A stretch of 64,000 nt of DNA. Origin: Dipteronia dyeriana (taxonomy: Eukaryota; Streptophyta; Magnoliopsida; Sapindales; Sapindaceae). Where the stretch lies: the NCBI GenBank assembly GCA_032871835.1, contig CM065300.1, positions 113,705,088 through 113,769,087 on the forward strand, read 5' to 3'. Under the pieces are notes generated by a model. It searched no databases, was not told where the DNA came from, and saw only the letters and a list, made by a program, of their open reading frames with translations. The first letter of the stretch is position 1. Each line of letters begins with the position of its first letter. Shown here in pieces: positions 9,985-21,391 of the stretch. The translations under genes and the position numbers were made by a program.

Positions 9985-11314
9985 ACTATCTTTATTCAAG
10001 AGTTCAATTTTAGGTTTTTAGTGGAATGAACTAAAATTAATAGATCGGACCTAAGTGAATCATTTGTTGATTGTGATTAGGTTACGTCTATCGGAACTTA
10101 AATTTAGATAGCCCACCAAGATCCCCAATCCATACGAACTTACATGGATCACTTGATATATTCTACCGCACCAATTTAATGGTCTATCTAGAATTATATT
10201 AAGACATGTAGACTTGTTTCTTTTAGTAAGAATGGGTCTAGTTCACATGTGGACTTTTTATTTAAGTCCAATGGATTTAATAAAATAGGAAAAACAATAT
10301 TAGACCCATTTATATTGGCTTGGGCGGCTAAGGCTATATATAATAGCTTATTATATTGTTTTTTATTTTATTATTTAGTTAAATAGAAATTAATTATTTT
10401 GTTAATTAATTAATTATATAATTAAATGTCAAAATCGTTTTCCCAGTAGGAGAGGGTCTGCTAGAGTAATATTATTTTTGGTACTATGCTAAGTATCAAA
10501 TACTATATTTGATGAGTAGATGAATAAAAGGATTTTTTTTATTTAGTCAAATTAGGAAGTATTTGATTTCTATTAGGACTCTAATTGATAATTGATCAAA
10601 TTAGGAAGTTTTTGATTTACTCACAATTTAATTTATATTCAATAATTGGCTATTGAATAAATACTCTATTTGAGTTCATTAGGAGTCTTGGTAAAGTAGA
10701 AATCCTCTTTTTTGGAGGATTTCCAGCCACTTATATATACTCCTATATATAATTTCAACCAAGACCTAATTTTTGGTGTGAGAAGTTGTTTTTTATTTGT
10801 TTTATTACAATTATAAAAAAAAAACTTCGTCCAACTCATAGATATTGTGTATTGAATTCAGCCAAGGAGAAGAGAAAAGAGGAATATTTTGTTTTCGATA
10901 GTGCACTAGTAGCCTTTATATCAAAAGGTTTTGTGTACAATATCGAATAAAGGTTCACACGAGTTTCTATCAAATAGAATGATAATTCACAAGTGACCGG
11001 ACGTTCTTGGGTTTTCTCTTGAAGGATTATTGTGACTAACAAATAAGAAGATTTTGTTTGTTTCCATCCTCAGGTATACAATTAAAAGAAAGGGAGCCCA
11101 CACTCCTAGGTGATTCACGTTCGTGATTGGATTGGAAGATCTTGCGGATTCAATTTAACACTAGTTCATTCGTCACGAAAAAAAAGGTATGATACTTTTA
11201 ATAACGCCAATTAATCTAGGGTTAAGGTTTTTTCTATTAAAGGGGAAATTTTAAAAAATATAAAAAACCCTATTTTTACGTTTCTGTAGCATTTTGAACA
11301 GATTTTTCCCTACA
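9985..11314 (+). repeat. Family A LTR, copy 1, right segment
   Basis: Family A LTR sequence resumes at the equivalent of about 53640, so roughly 480 bp (to the equivalent of 54126) is present both here and at 8052-9360. The segment runs to the LTR end at 11314 (...TTTTTCCCTACA). A TATA-like run, CTTATATATACTCC, lies near 10731. The overlap means this is not one LTR with a simple insertion. Either two LTRs met by recombination, or a segmental duplication accompanied entry of 9361-9984. Confidence 0.75.
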
Positions 11315-11747
11315 TATTGTACCATATATAATAGCTATATCGTAGGACACTAAGTTTATAGTTTGTGTGAAAACATCTACAGTTACGAGAGTGCAACCTC
11401 GGGTTTTTAGTGGAGTAACTCCAAAATTAAAAATCATGAAATATTAATTAAAGAGTTTAATTATTTTTTGAAGGATAATTGGAGCTTAAGACTGTTGGTC
11501 CATTAGGTCCCCTTACTTGCTCGAAACATTATATGTAACAAGGGTCCAGTTAATTAGTTGAATTGTTCAAATAATTGTGTTACGAAAGTGACACATATAT
11601 TTAGGGAATTAATTAAATAATGAGAATATTTAATTAATATATTAATAATTAAATTAAGTAAATAATTAGATTATTTAATTAATAAATTAATAATTGAGAA
11701 TTATTAATTAATTATTAATCGGAGGTTACATGTTCTAACCGTGGCTG
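11315..11747 (+). repeat. Family B 5' LTR, left fragment (5' truncated)
   Basis: Matches 40965-41390 of the family B 3' LTR, including 'agctatatcg', 'acagttacgagagtgca', 'gggtttttagtggagtaact' and 'tacgaaagtgacacatat'. About the first 775 bp of the LTR are missing, cut at the family A LTR end. The fragment stops at 11747, where a family A LTR enters, and continues at 22669. Confidence 0.82.
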
Positions 11748-12217
11748 TGTTAGGATTATGCTCAATAGCAAGAGTGTAATAATGTATTTGGCAATCTTTT
11801 CATATTAATAAAGCGATTTCTAGTTTAACAAATCTTATAGCATTTATAGTTTAATTATAATTGTCAAAAGTAAACAACCATAAGGTCAAAAGATTTTGAG
11901 AAAAAAAGAATTGTTTGTACATCTAGATATGTATGAGGCATACACAATTCTTTAGTTAGTCTTGAACGATATTCACAACTTAAGATAAAGGTTTCTCCAT
12001 TAAGATTGTCTAGGGTACGAATGAGGAATATTAACTTGTTCTATCTTTATTTAAGAGTTCAATTTTAGTTCTTTAGTGGAATGAACTAAAATTAATAGAT
12101 TGGAACTAAGTGAATCATTTGTTGTTTGTGATTAGGTTTTGTCTATTGGAGCTTAAATTTAGATACCTCGTCATGATCCCTAATTCACACGAACTTGCAT
12201 GGATCACTTGATATATT
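11748..12217 (+). repeat. Family A LTR copy 2, left half (split by family A element)
   Basis: Starts TGTTAGGATTATGCTCAATA at 11748. It lacks about 600 bp relative to the LTR at 52745 (junction near 11985, between 'gataaaggtt' and 'tctccattaag'). It ends in ATATT (12213-12217), the left target-site copy of the nested element at 12218-21391. The right half is at 21392-22668. No internal coding sequence is attached, so it is a solo LTR or a remnant. The flanks GGCTG and AGCCA do not form a direct duplication. Confidence 0.82.
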
Positions 12218-14465
12218 CTTAGGGAAAAATCGGTTCAAAACGCGGCTGAAGCGTAAAATTAGGGTTTGGTATATGTTTTTTTTTAAATCCCTTAAAAAAA
12301 AACTTAACCCTAGATTAATTAATGTATAATAAAAGCATCGTACCTTTTTATCGTGACAATTGAACAAGCGTCGAATTTAATCCGCAAGATCTTCTAATCC
12401 AATCACGAACGTGAATCACCTAGAAGTGTGGGCTCCTTTTCCTTGAATTGTATACCTGAGGATGGAAACAAAAAAAAATCTCTTTCTTTTTAAGTCACAA
12501 TAATCCTCTAAGAGAAAACCCAAGAACGTTCGGTCACTTTTGAAATATCAATCTATATGATCGAAACTCGTGTGAAACCGATTTGATGTTGTACACAAAA
12601 CCTTTTAATGTAAAGGATACTCGTTCACTATCGAAAATAAAAATGTTCCCTCTTTTCTCTATGCTTGACCGAATTCTTCACACAATAAGTTGGACGAAGT
12701 TTTTTTTTTAACCAAAAAAAAAAAATCTTCTCACATAAAAAATTAGGTCTAGCTAGAAAGTCTATATAGTAGTATATACATGTGGCCGAAAATCCTTCTA
12801 GAAAGAGGATTTCTACTTCACCAAGACTCCTATCAAAATTTGGATTCAATCCTCTCAAAAATAGGATTTCTTTTACAAACCAAAACTCCTAATCCAACTC
12901 AAATAGTTTATTTATATAATAACCAATTATTGAATATAAATTAAACTGTGACGAAATCAAAAACTTCCTAATTTGACCAATTGTCAATTAGAGTCCTAAT
13001 AAAAATCAAATTCCTTCTTAATTTGACAAGATAAATAAATTCCTTTTACTTATCTAGTTATCAAATATAGTATTTGATAATTATCATATTACCAACAATA
13101 ATATGACTCTAAGAGATCTTCTACTACTAGGAAAAAGATTTTTACTTTTAATTAAATAAATAATTAATTAACAAATTAATTAATTTCCATTTAACTAAAT
13201 AATAAAATAAAAAACAATATAATAAGCTATTATATATAGCCTTAGCCGCCCAAGGCAATATATATGGACCAATTTTTTTTTTCCTAATTTATTAAATCCA
13301 TTGGACTTAAATAAAAAGTCCACATGTGAACTAGACTCAGTCTTTCTAAAAGAAACAAGTCCACGTGCCTTAATACAATTCTAGATGGACCCATAAATTG
13401 GTTCGGTAGAATATATCAAGTGATCCATACAAGTTTGTGTGGATTGGAGATCTTGGCAAACTATCAAAATTTAAGCTCCAATAGACATAACCTAATCACA
13501 ATCAACAAATGTTTCACTTAGGTCCGATCTATTTATTTTAGTTCATTCCACTAAAGAACTAAAATTGAACTCTTAAATAAGGATAGAATAAGTTAATATT
13601 GTTCATTCATATCCTAGACAATCTTAATGGAGAAAGTGTATCCTCGTGAGGAATACTAGTAATCTCCAAGAGCTCATAGACTGCCTATAACTCTCCAAGT
13701 TACCATATTTACTCGTATGACCACATTTTGAACATGGATATTTTGACTTGTCCTGAAGCCATATTTCAATAGACACTATTGAAAACTTAACGTTAAGCTT
13801 TAATATCCAATACCTCAAGACATCCATATGATGATATTCTACTCTCATTAAATAAATGGAGCCACGATGTCCATATCTATAAATGAAGTCCTCTATCGAT
13901 TAACAAATGAATGCCACCAAACTATCAATGATAGACTATACTACATAATCGTACTCATTGATAGCTCAAATGATAACACTTGCAATCCTAAGTCCAATAT
14001 TTATCTCGGGATTGAGATAACTCCCTGATTGTCTTCAAGTGAAAACTTTTATCCATTGACGGTTCTGGATAAAGTATTTCACTATGATTCTATTCAATGG
14101 ACACAGTGCACTAGAATATTTTGCCCAAAGACACCACACTTTGACGATTTTAGACTCATCATAACACATTTGATCCCACTCAAGTGTTAGCAAAAGAATC
14201 TTCAACTTTAACAAGGTAAAGGCAACAAACCTTTATCTTATGTTATGAATATTGTTAATTAATTGTGTCTGCCTCATACATATCTAGATGTACGAACAAT
14301 TCTTCTTTTCTCATAGTCTTTTAACCTTATGATTATTTACTTTTGACAATTATAATAACTAAACTACAAATGCTATAAGATTTGTTAAACTAAAAATCAC
14401 TTTATTAATATGAAAAGATTTTCAAATACAATAATATACTCTTGCTATCGAGTATAGTCCCAACA
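12218..14465 (-). repeat. 3' LTR of family A copy 3 (2248 bp)
   Basis: Read on the minus strand it starts TGTTGGGACTATACTCGATA (revcomp of the sequence ending at 14465) and ends ...CCCTAAG at 12218, where the terminal TGTAGGG complement has mutated. It is about 340 bp longer than its partner LTR at 19485-21391, mainly because the partner lost the segment matching about 12350-12735. Confidence 0.9.
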
Positions 14466-14481
14466 ATCTCCCGCTTACTCT
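14466..14481 (-). other. Polypurine tract of family A copy 3
   Basis: The sequence next to the LTR reads, on the minus strand, AGTAAGCGGGAGATTG. This purine-rich run directly abuts the LTR start and corresponds to the AGTAAGTGGGAGATTG of the plus-strand element at 52733-52748. It would prime plus-strand DNA synthesis. Confidence 0.8.
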
Positions 14482-15962
14482 ATAACAAATGTGTTATATC
14501 TCTTAACCCTATATTCTCTAGGTGCCTAACAAATTTCTTTTGTGAAAGAGCCTTTGTGAAGGGATCCGCTAGATTTTCTTCTGACGCGATCTTAGTTATC
14601 GTCATGTCTCCCCTCACCACTACTCCACTATTGTCACAATAGATAGTGATATGCTTATTCATATCAGGAACTACTTCCAAGTCAATCAAGAATTGGCGGG
14701 GCCAGATAGCCTCTTTAGCAGCCTCGCATAAGGCAACATACTCAGCTTCCATAGTGAAGTCAGCAATACAAGATTGCTTGATACTCCTCCATATGACTGC
14801 CCTCCACCAAGTGTAAACATAGATCCTCATGTTGATCTTCTGGAGTCAAAATTCGATTGGAAATCAAAATTTTTATGTCCAACGGGAATTAAATCCCCTA
14901 CGGAGTATACAAGTATATAATCTCTCATTCTCTTGGGATACTTGAAATTATGCTTGACTGTCGTCCAGTGATCAGGACCAGGATTCAATTGAAACCTGCT
15001 AACTATGCCAACAGCAAAACAAATATATAGTATAGTGCACAACATTGCATACATGAGACTATCAACTTACGTGGCATAGGGAACCTTGCTTATGAATTGC
15101 TCTTCATGCTCATTCTTAGGAAATCTTTCCTTAGAAAGTTTTATTCCATGTCTAAAAGGTAACATACCTTTCTTGGAATCTTACATGGAAAACCTAAACA
15201 ATATTTTATCTATGTATGAAGCTTGGGATAAGGCAATCGTTCTATTCCTTCAATCCCTTATGACTTGGATACCAAGAATAAAACTTGCTTCTCCTAAGTC
15301 CTTCATATCAAATTGTTTTGATAATCATTCTTTTACTGATGTCAATACACCTACATGAGTTGTATATCATCAACGTAAAGAACTAGGAAAACCAACTTGT
15401 CACCTTTAATCCTTTTGTATTCATAGGTTTATCAAGGTTTTGAATAAATCCAAAACTTTTCATGGATTGATCGAACCTTATGTTCCAGGATCTGAATGCT
15501 TGCTTCAATCCATATATGGATCTTTGCAACTTGCATATGCTTTCGTCTTGGCCTTTTTCAATGAATCCTTATGGTTGCATCATATAGATGCTTTCGTCAA
15601 GACTTCCATTAAGAAAAGCTGTCTTGACGTCCATTTGGAAAATCTCTAGGTCTAGAGATGCCGCAATGGATAAGAGTATTCTAATGGATTTAAGCATGGC
15701 CACAAGAGAGAAGTTTTCCTCATAATGGATACCTTCCTTCTATGTGTAACCTTTAGCTACCAATCTAGCTTTAAAGGTTTCCCACTTTCAATCCATTCCT
15801 CTTGTATATCCACTTGCATCCGATGGGTTTTATCCCTTTAGGCCAGCCTACAAGAGACCAGACTTTGTTTTTGAACATAGATTCAATTTCGGATTGCATT
15901 TCCTTGTGCCAATGGTGACAATCAACATCTTCCATTGCTTCCTTTTTACGTATAGGGATCAT
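14480..15962 (-). pseudogene. Family A copy 3: reverse transcriptase and RNase H
   Basis: From right to left on the minus strand: the RT N-terminal region at 15771-15962 (Trp-His-Lys-Glu-Met-Gln-Ser-Glu-Ile-Glu-Ser-Met), the catalytic Tyr-Val-Asp-Asp box still readable around 15365-15400, then RNase H at 14480-14830 with Ala-Glu-Tyr-Val-Ala and Tyr-Cys-Asp-Asn-Ser. RNase H has lost about 30 residues between Asn-Ser-Gly-Val-Val and the Asp-Met-Thr-Ile stretch (near 14605-14625), removing the conserved His/Arg/Tyr-His segment seen in the copy at 52540-52600. Frameshifts break the frame between 15050 and 15770. The family copies RNA into DNA in virus-like particles; this copy cannot make an intact enzyme. 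Confidence 0.88.
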
Positions 15963-16053
15963 CCTCGTCCGGGAGATTCTCTATAGATTCTTCTAGACCG
16001 ATGTATCTCTCAGGTTATCTAATAACCCTCCCACTACGTTGGGGTATTGTAGA

Positions 16054-17004
16054 TTATTGATCTTGTGTTGGTATGAAACTTACAGTTGGGCTAGGTTGTG
16101 AAACCTCTTGTCGAATTATATCTCCTAAAATCTCATTCAAGACAATTCTACTTTTAGGCACAAAATTATTCATATAGTCCTTTTCCAGAAATGTAGCATT
16201 TGTCGAAACAAATACTTTAAGATTTGAAGGACTATAAAAATAGTATCCTTTGGTTTCTTTTGGATATTCTACAAATATGAATGTTTCTAAACGAGGCTCC
16301 ATCTTTTCTGTCTTTCCTTTTAACACTTGCACAGGACATCCAAATATCCTTAAATGTTGTAAACTAGGCTTTCGCCCGGTCCACAACTCATGTGGTGTTT
16401 TAGGAACCCACTTAGATGGTACATCATTTAGAATGTACATAGCAATTTGTAAAGCATATGCCCAAAAAGAATTTGAATAACTCAACATAGACCTAACCAG
16501 GTCCAAAAGAGTTCTATTTCTTCTTTTTGCCACCCTATTTTGTTAAGGTGCACCTGGCAGAGAAAACTGAGAAATTATCGTATTATCAATAAGATATTGC
16601 TGAAACTCACCAGATAGATATTCTCTACCACGATCAAACCTCAAGATTTTTATGCGTTTCTCAAGCTGATTTTCTACTTCAGCTTTAAATGCTTTGAATA
16701 TGTCAAAATCATTCGATATATGTCTCATGAAATACACATAGCCAAATATTGAGTAATCATCCATGAATGTGATGAAGCACACATATCCACCTTTAGCTTG
16801 AATGCTCATAGGACCACACATATATGTGTATATCAATCCTAAACATTCAAAGGCTCTTATGCCTTTGGTCATGAATGACCTTTTGGTCATTTTAACTTCC
16901 AAACAAGATTCACAAGTTGGTAGATCATCAACCTTTAAGTCACTTAAAAGTCCATCACTAGCCAATCTTTTGATTCTATCAAGGTTAATATGACCTAGGC
17001 GCAA
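16054..17004 (-). pseudogene. Family A copy 3: integrase
   Basis: Two adjacent open segments on the minus strand (16543-17004 and 16054-16533) carry the copia integrase. The zinc-binding end shows Gly-His-Ile-Asn and Cys-Glu-Ser-Cys. The core has Asp near the start of the catalytic domain (here Thr-Tyr-Met-Cys replaces the usual His-Thr-Asp context), then Phe-Asp-Arg-Gly-Arg-Glu-Tyr where Ser-Asp-Arg-Gly-Gly is usual, and Arg-Asn-Arg-Thr-Leu-Leu after the third acidic position. A stop separates the segments near 16540, and a missing stretch removes the Gln-Gln-Asn-Gly-Val piece that carries the catalytic Glu context. It is clearly decayed. Confidence 0.85.
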
Positions 17005-17339
17005 ATGTCATAGGTAGGTTTCATCTGTTGATAATTTTACTCTTTTATGATTAGTTTGCGTTGATTCCGTGTCTAACAGGTGAGAGATATTTCTATGCAA
17101 GTAGAATAAACCATTTTCCAATGTACCTTTACAAACAAATTTTTTATTCTTACTATTAATAAAACCTTTTTTAAAAGTAACCGAATATACAAATTTATTT
17201 AGACAAGAAACCGAAATTAAATTCCTATTGAATTAAGGTACATAATAAATTTTTATTAAATCTAAATGCCTATAAGAATCAAAATTGATTCTAATATCTC
17301 CCACTACACTAGTAGACACCAACGCTCCATTGCCTAAAC

Positions 17340-18083
17340 GCAAGTTGAATTCATTCGCATTCAGTCTCTTCCTTTCCCGGAACCCCTTCTAGTTAGACCT
17401 AATTTGTTTTTTTTTTGTTGTTTCTTGACCTTCTTATGGGTCTTAACAGTAACAACTTTACTAAACATATGAATCTCTTGACCCTTGTCTTTCATATTGA
17501 TTTTCTCGGTGCTTTGATCATCTTGCATCATTCTCTACAAGGTGCATTCCTTATTGTTCAAGGTGTAGTCCAACTTGAATTCATCAAAGGAATCCCATAG
17601 TGAGTTGACAATCATGTCAATTTTCATCTCACCATTTATCTCAGTACCATTGAGTTCAACAATGTTTAGATGAGCTATGACTTATATCAAGTGATCTTTC
17701 ACATCTTGTCTAGGTTTTATCCTAAGATTCATGAAAGCAATCACTGCCTCTCTCGTAGTCGTCCTGAACTTCATAGCAAACATCTCTTCCAGAGACATCA
17801 TTATATCGGCAGTAGTCTCCATTCCTTCATGTTGCTGTTGCAACATGTTAGAGATGGCAACCATAATGTAACGTACATTTAGCCATCTCATCTAAAGACT
17901 TCCACTACTGATACTTATCTCTTTGCTCCTGAGTAGATTCATTAGTTTTGTGGTTTAAGGAATAGGCATAACGAATTTATGTTTTCCAGCTTGCAATAAC
18001 AACCCAATTTTCCTTTTCCATGTGACATAATTATCATCAATTAATGTATTATCTTTTAGGATGTTGATTAGGGATGGGTTCAT
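17340..18083 (-). pseudogene. Family A copy 3: gag (zinc knuckle and protease core deleted)
   Basis: The minus-strand ATG at 18083 opens with Met-Asn-Pro-Ser-Leu-Ile-Asn-Ile-Leu, matching the gag start at 48861 in copy 4. The capsid-like part includes Val-Lys-Asp-His-Leu-Ile at about 17690. At about 17400-17412 a run of A (minus strand) joins directly to sequence that lies beyond the protease in copy 4. The region corresponding to copy 4 positions 49545-49755, which holds the CCHC knuckle and the Asp-Ser-Gly protease box, is gone. Gag would form the particle shell. With several stops and this deletion the product is lost. Confidence 0.82.
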
Positions 18084-18837
18084 GATTTCTTTTTAATAAC
18101 AAAAATTATATAAGTAAATAATCACGATAAAGCACTTTCAAATATTTAACTTGAATTAAATTAAATAATTCAATATTAAAATTCAATAGTGACCCAACAC
18201 CCATATACTTCAAGCCTCTTTTGGGAGTTCGCACCATTTACTAGTTCGACTAGGTCCCACCTAATTGTTAACATAACAACCAGCGTTTTCAATTTTAACC
18301 TTGCGATTTTATTTACAAAAACTCTTGGGAGGATATTAATCAAATCACATTGAGTGTGTTCCCAAGTTATCGACTTTCAATATATTCCCTCACGAATATC
18401 CCTCATTTGGGAGTAGATATCGTTTGGGTTAATTGTCTAGTCTATCCTTGTAAGGAAGTATCTTGTTAAACTCCATTCATGAATAACCTTTTGGGGGTTA
18501 TTAAACGAAACATAAAGCTCAACTAAACTTGGAGGCCGTAGGTGTTCCAAAACACCTTCTCCCACTCAATTGTTTAAGGTGTGTGATCGAATTCCATAGA
18601 ATGATTTACCAAGTTATCTAGATGCCAATTAGATACCTAAATAATTCAATGCATGTTCATACCAAAAGAGATATATGAGTGGCACTCCTATTCTATATGA
18701 CATGTTATCAAACAATTACAAACATTGCAATATTTTAAAAAATATAAACAGCTACGATTTTGGTCCATCCTAGAAAAACAAGTAAATTACATATGTCTTG
18801 GAATACAAAAAATATATCGTTCTTGGTGAACAAGTCT

Positions 18838-19060
18838 TCACGTGACCAACATCCTTTTGGACACCCTCGGCTGCCTCCCAAGGGCGTGCATACCCCTTAG
18901 CTCCATAATGGGCTTCCGTGCACAGCCATGGGATCCATAGTGCTGCCATGCGTAGCCCTTGGCATCCATGGGGCTGCCGTGCACAGCCCATGCCACAGCA
19001 ATTGTGGCCGCACGCTCATTCGCATGCACGATTGTTGCTATGGAGCACACGGTACCAAAA
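18838..19060 (-). other. GC-rich palindromic leader of family A copy 3
   Basis: Between the PBS and gag lies an island of repeated 'GGATCCATGGGCTGC'-like and 'GCATGGCAGCC'-like words in an otherwise AT-rich leader. The same island occurs at 47880-48110 in copy 4. Small open frames on both strands here do not agree between copies and are not genes. Structured leaders can serve RNA dimerisation or packaging in retroelements; that role is inferred. Confidence 0.55.
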
Positions 19061-19293
19061 TTATTCCGGTTGCCCCCAATTCTTCAAATCATCGAATCTT
19101 CGATACTTTAATATATTACAATAATATTTTAAACAAAAAAAAACTGCAGTTTTTTTTTATTACAACAATAAAATTTAAAAAAACTTACCAACTACCAAGA
19201 AGAAAATGATGGCGATGATAGGCCACCCTTCTTGTTACAATCCCAAAACAAAAATATACTGAAATTCTATGACCAAAATTAAGCAATGACAAA

Positions 19294-19294
<1 letters not shown>

Positions 19295-19363
<69 letters not shown>
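19295..19363. repeat. (CA)n(TA)n microsatellite
   Basis: A run of CA dinucleotides (19295-19334) passes directly into TA dinucleotides (to about 19363). It lies in the leader of family A copy 3. The equivalent region of copy 4 (about 47600-47650) has only a short TA run, so it expanded after insertion or in this lineage. Confidence 0.97.
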
Positions 19364-19369
<6 letters not shown>

Positions 19370-19471
19370 GCGAATACCTAGAGTGTCATCATTTTCTAAA
19401 ACATGCATATTTACAATAAAAAGAAGTAGATTCATGTATATATACATCAATTAAACAAGGGTAAAACCAGA

Positions 19472-19484
19472 CTGTGATACCAAT
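19472..19484 (-). other. Primer-binding site of family A copy 3
   Basis: The minus strand reads ATTGGTATCACAG immediately after the LTR end. Plant copia sites complementary to initiator tRNA-Met read TGGTATCAGAG; this one differs by one base (CAG for GAG). Confidence 0.85.
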
Positions 19485-21391
19485 TATAAGAAAAAATTGG
19501 TTCAAAACACGGCGGAAGTGTAAAATTAGGGTGGTATATTTTAAAATTTTCCCCATTTAATAGAAAGAACCTTAACCCTAGATTAAATGACGTATATTAA
19601 AATTATCGTACCCTTATTTTTTGGTAATTATAAAAAAAACAAATAAACAACTTCTCACATCAAAAATTAGATCTAGGTCAAAATTCTATATAGGAGTATA
19701 TATAGGTGGCCGAAAATCCTCCTAGAAAGAGGATTTTTACTTCACCAAGACTCCATCAAAATTTGGATTCAATCCTTTTAAAAATAGGATTTCTTTTGCA
19801 CACCAAGACTCCTAATCCAACTCAAATAGTGTATTTATTCAATAACCAATTATTGAACATAAATTAAATTGTGACTAAATCAAAAACTTCTAAATATGAC
19901 CAATTTTCAAATAGTGTCGTAATAGAAATCAAAACCTTCCTAATTTGAATAGATAAATAAATTCCTTTTATTTAACTACTTATCAAATATAGTATTATCA
20001 TATTACCAACAATAATATGACTCTAGAAGACCTTCTCCTACTAGGAAAAAGATTTTGAATTTTAATTAAATAATTATTTGATTAACAATTTAATTAATTT
20101 CCATTTAATTAAATAGTAAAATAAAAAACAATATAAAAAGCTATTATATATAGCCTTAGCCGCCCAAGCCAATATATTTGGGCTAAATATTGTTTTTCAT
20201 ATTTAATTAAATCCATTGGGTTTAAATAAAAAGTCTACATGTGAACTAGACTTATTCTTACTAAAAGAAACAAGTCCACATGCCATAATACAATTCTAGC
20301 TGGACCGATCAATTGGTCAGGTAGAATATACCAAGTGATCCATGCAAGTTCATATGGATTGGGGATCTTGAAGAGCTATCTAAATTTAAGCTCTAATAGA
20401 CATAACATGTTCACAATCAACAAATGATTCACTTAGGTCCGATCTATGAATTTTATTTCATTCCACTAAAGAACTAAAATTGAACTCTTAAATAAATATA
20501 GAATAAGTTAATATTGATTATTCATACCCTAGACAATCTTAATGGAGAAAGTGTATCTTCGTGAAGAATACCAGTAATCGCCAAAAGCTCATAGACCACC
20601 TATAGCTCTCAAAGTTACCATATTTACTCATATTACCACATTTTGAACTTAGATATTTTGACTTGTCCAGAAGCCATATTATAATAGACATTATTGAAAC
20701 TTAATGTTAAGATTTAATATCCAATACCTCAAAACATCCATATGATTATATTCTACTCTCATTAAATAAATGGAGCCATGATGCCCATATCTATAAATGA
20801 AGTCCTCCATCGATTAACAAATGAATACCACCAAACTATCGAGAATAGACTATGCTATATAATCGTACTCATCGATAGCTTAAATAATAACACTTACAAC
20901 TATAAGTCCATCATTTATCTCAGGATTGAGATAGACTCTCCAATTGTCTTCAAGTGAAATTTTTTATCCATTAACGGTTCTAGATAAAGTATTTCACTGT
21001 GATCCAATTGAATGCAACCAGTGCACTAGATTCTTTTACCCAAAGACACTACACTTTGATGATTTTAGAATCATCATAACACATTTGATCCCACTCAAAT
21101 GCTAGCAAAAGAATCTACAACTTTGACATGATAACGGTGCCCAACCTTTATCTTAAGTTGTGAATATTATTCAAGACTAACTATAGAATTGTGTCTACCT
21201 CATACATATCCAGATGTATGAACAATTCTTCTTTTCTCATATTCTTTTGACCAAATGATTATTTACTTTTGACAATTATAATAATTAAACTATAAATGCT
21301 ATACGATTTGTTAAACTAGAAATCACTTTATTAATATGAAAAGATTGTCAAATACATTATTATATTCTTGTTATCGAGCATAATCCCAACA
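19485..21391 (-). repeat. 5' LTR of family A copy 3 (1907 bp)
   Basis: Starts TGTTGGGATTATGCTCGATA on the minus strand (ending at 21391) and meets the PBS at 19485. It is shorter than its partner at 12218-14465 because of a deletion of several hundred bases near 19630. The two LTRs differ at many scattered positions, so the insertion is not recent. Confidence 0.9.

Larger units (their letters stand above)
12218..21391 (-). mobile_element. Complete-structure copia family A element (copy 3), minus strand
   Basis: A whole LTR retrotransposon in reverse orientation: 3' LTR 12218-14465, polypurine tract 14466-14480, RNase H/RT/integrase/gag from 14480 to 18083, leader to 19471, PBS 19472-19484 and 5' LTR 19485-21391. 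It is flanked by perfect 5-bp duplications ATATT (12213-12217 and 21392-21396), as expected for copia integration, and lies inside another family A LTR. The domain order gag, integrase, RT, RNase H marks Ty1/copia. The long LTR and the tRNA-Met type PBS fit the Tork/Angela side, which I cannot prove. It lacks the zinc knuckle and protease core and has frameshifts, so it is non-autonomous. Confidence 0.93.

Noticed and set aside
18770..19209. Overlapping small frames rich in His/Ala/Cys in the family A leader
   Set aside because: They come from the GC-rich palindromic island on both strands and do not match between copies 3 and 4.
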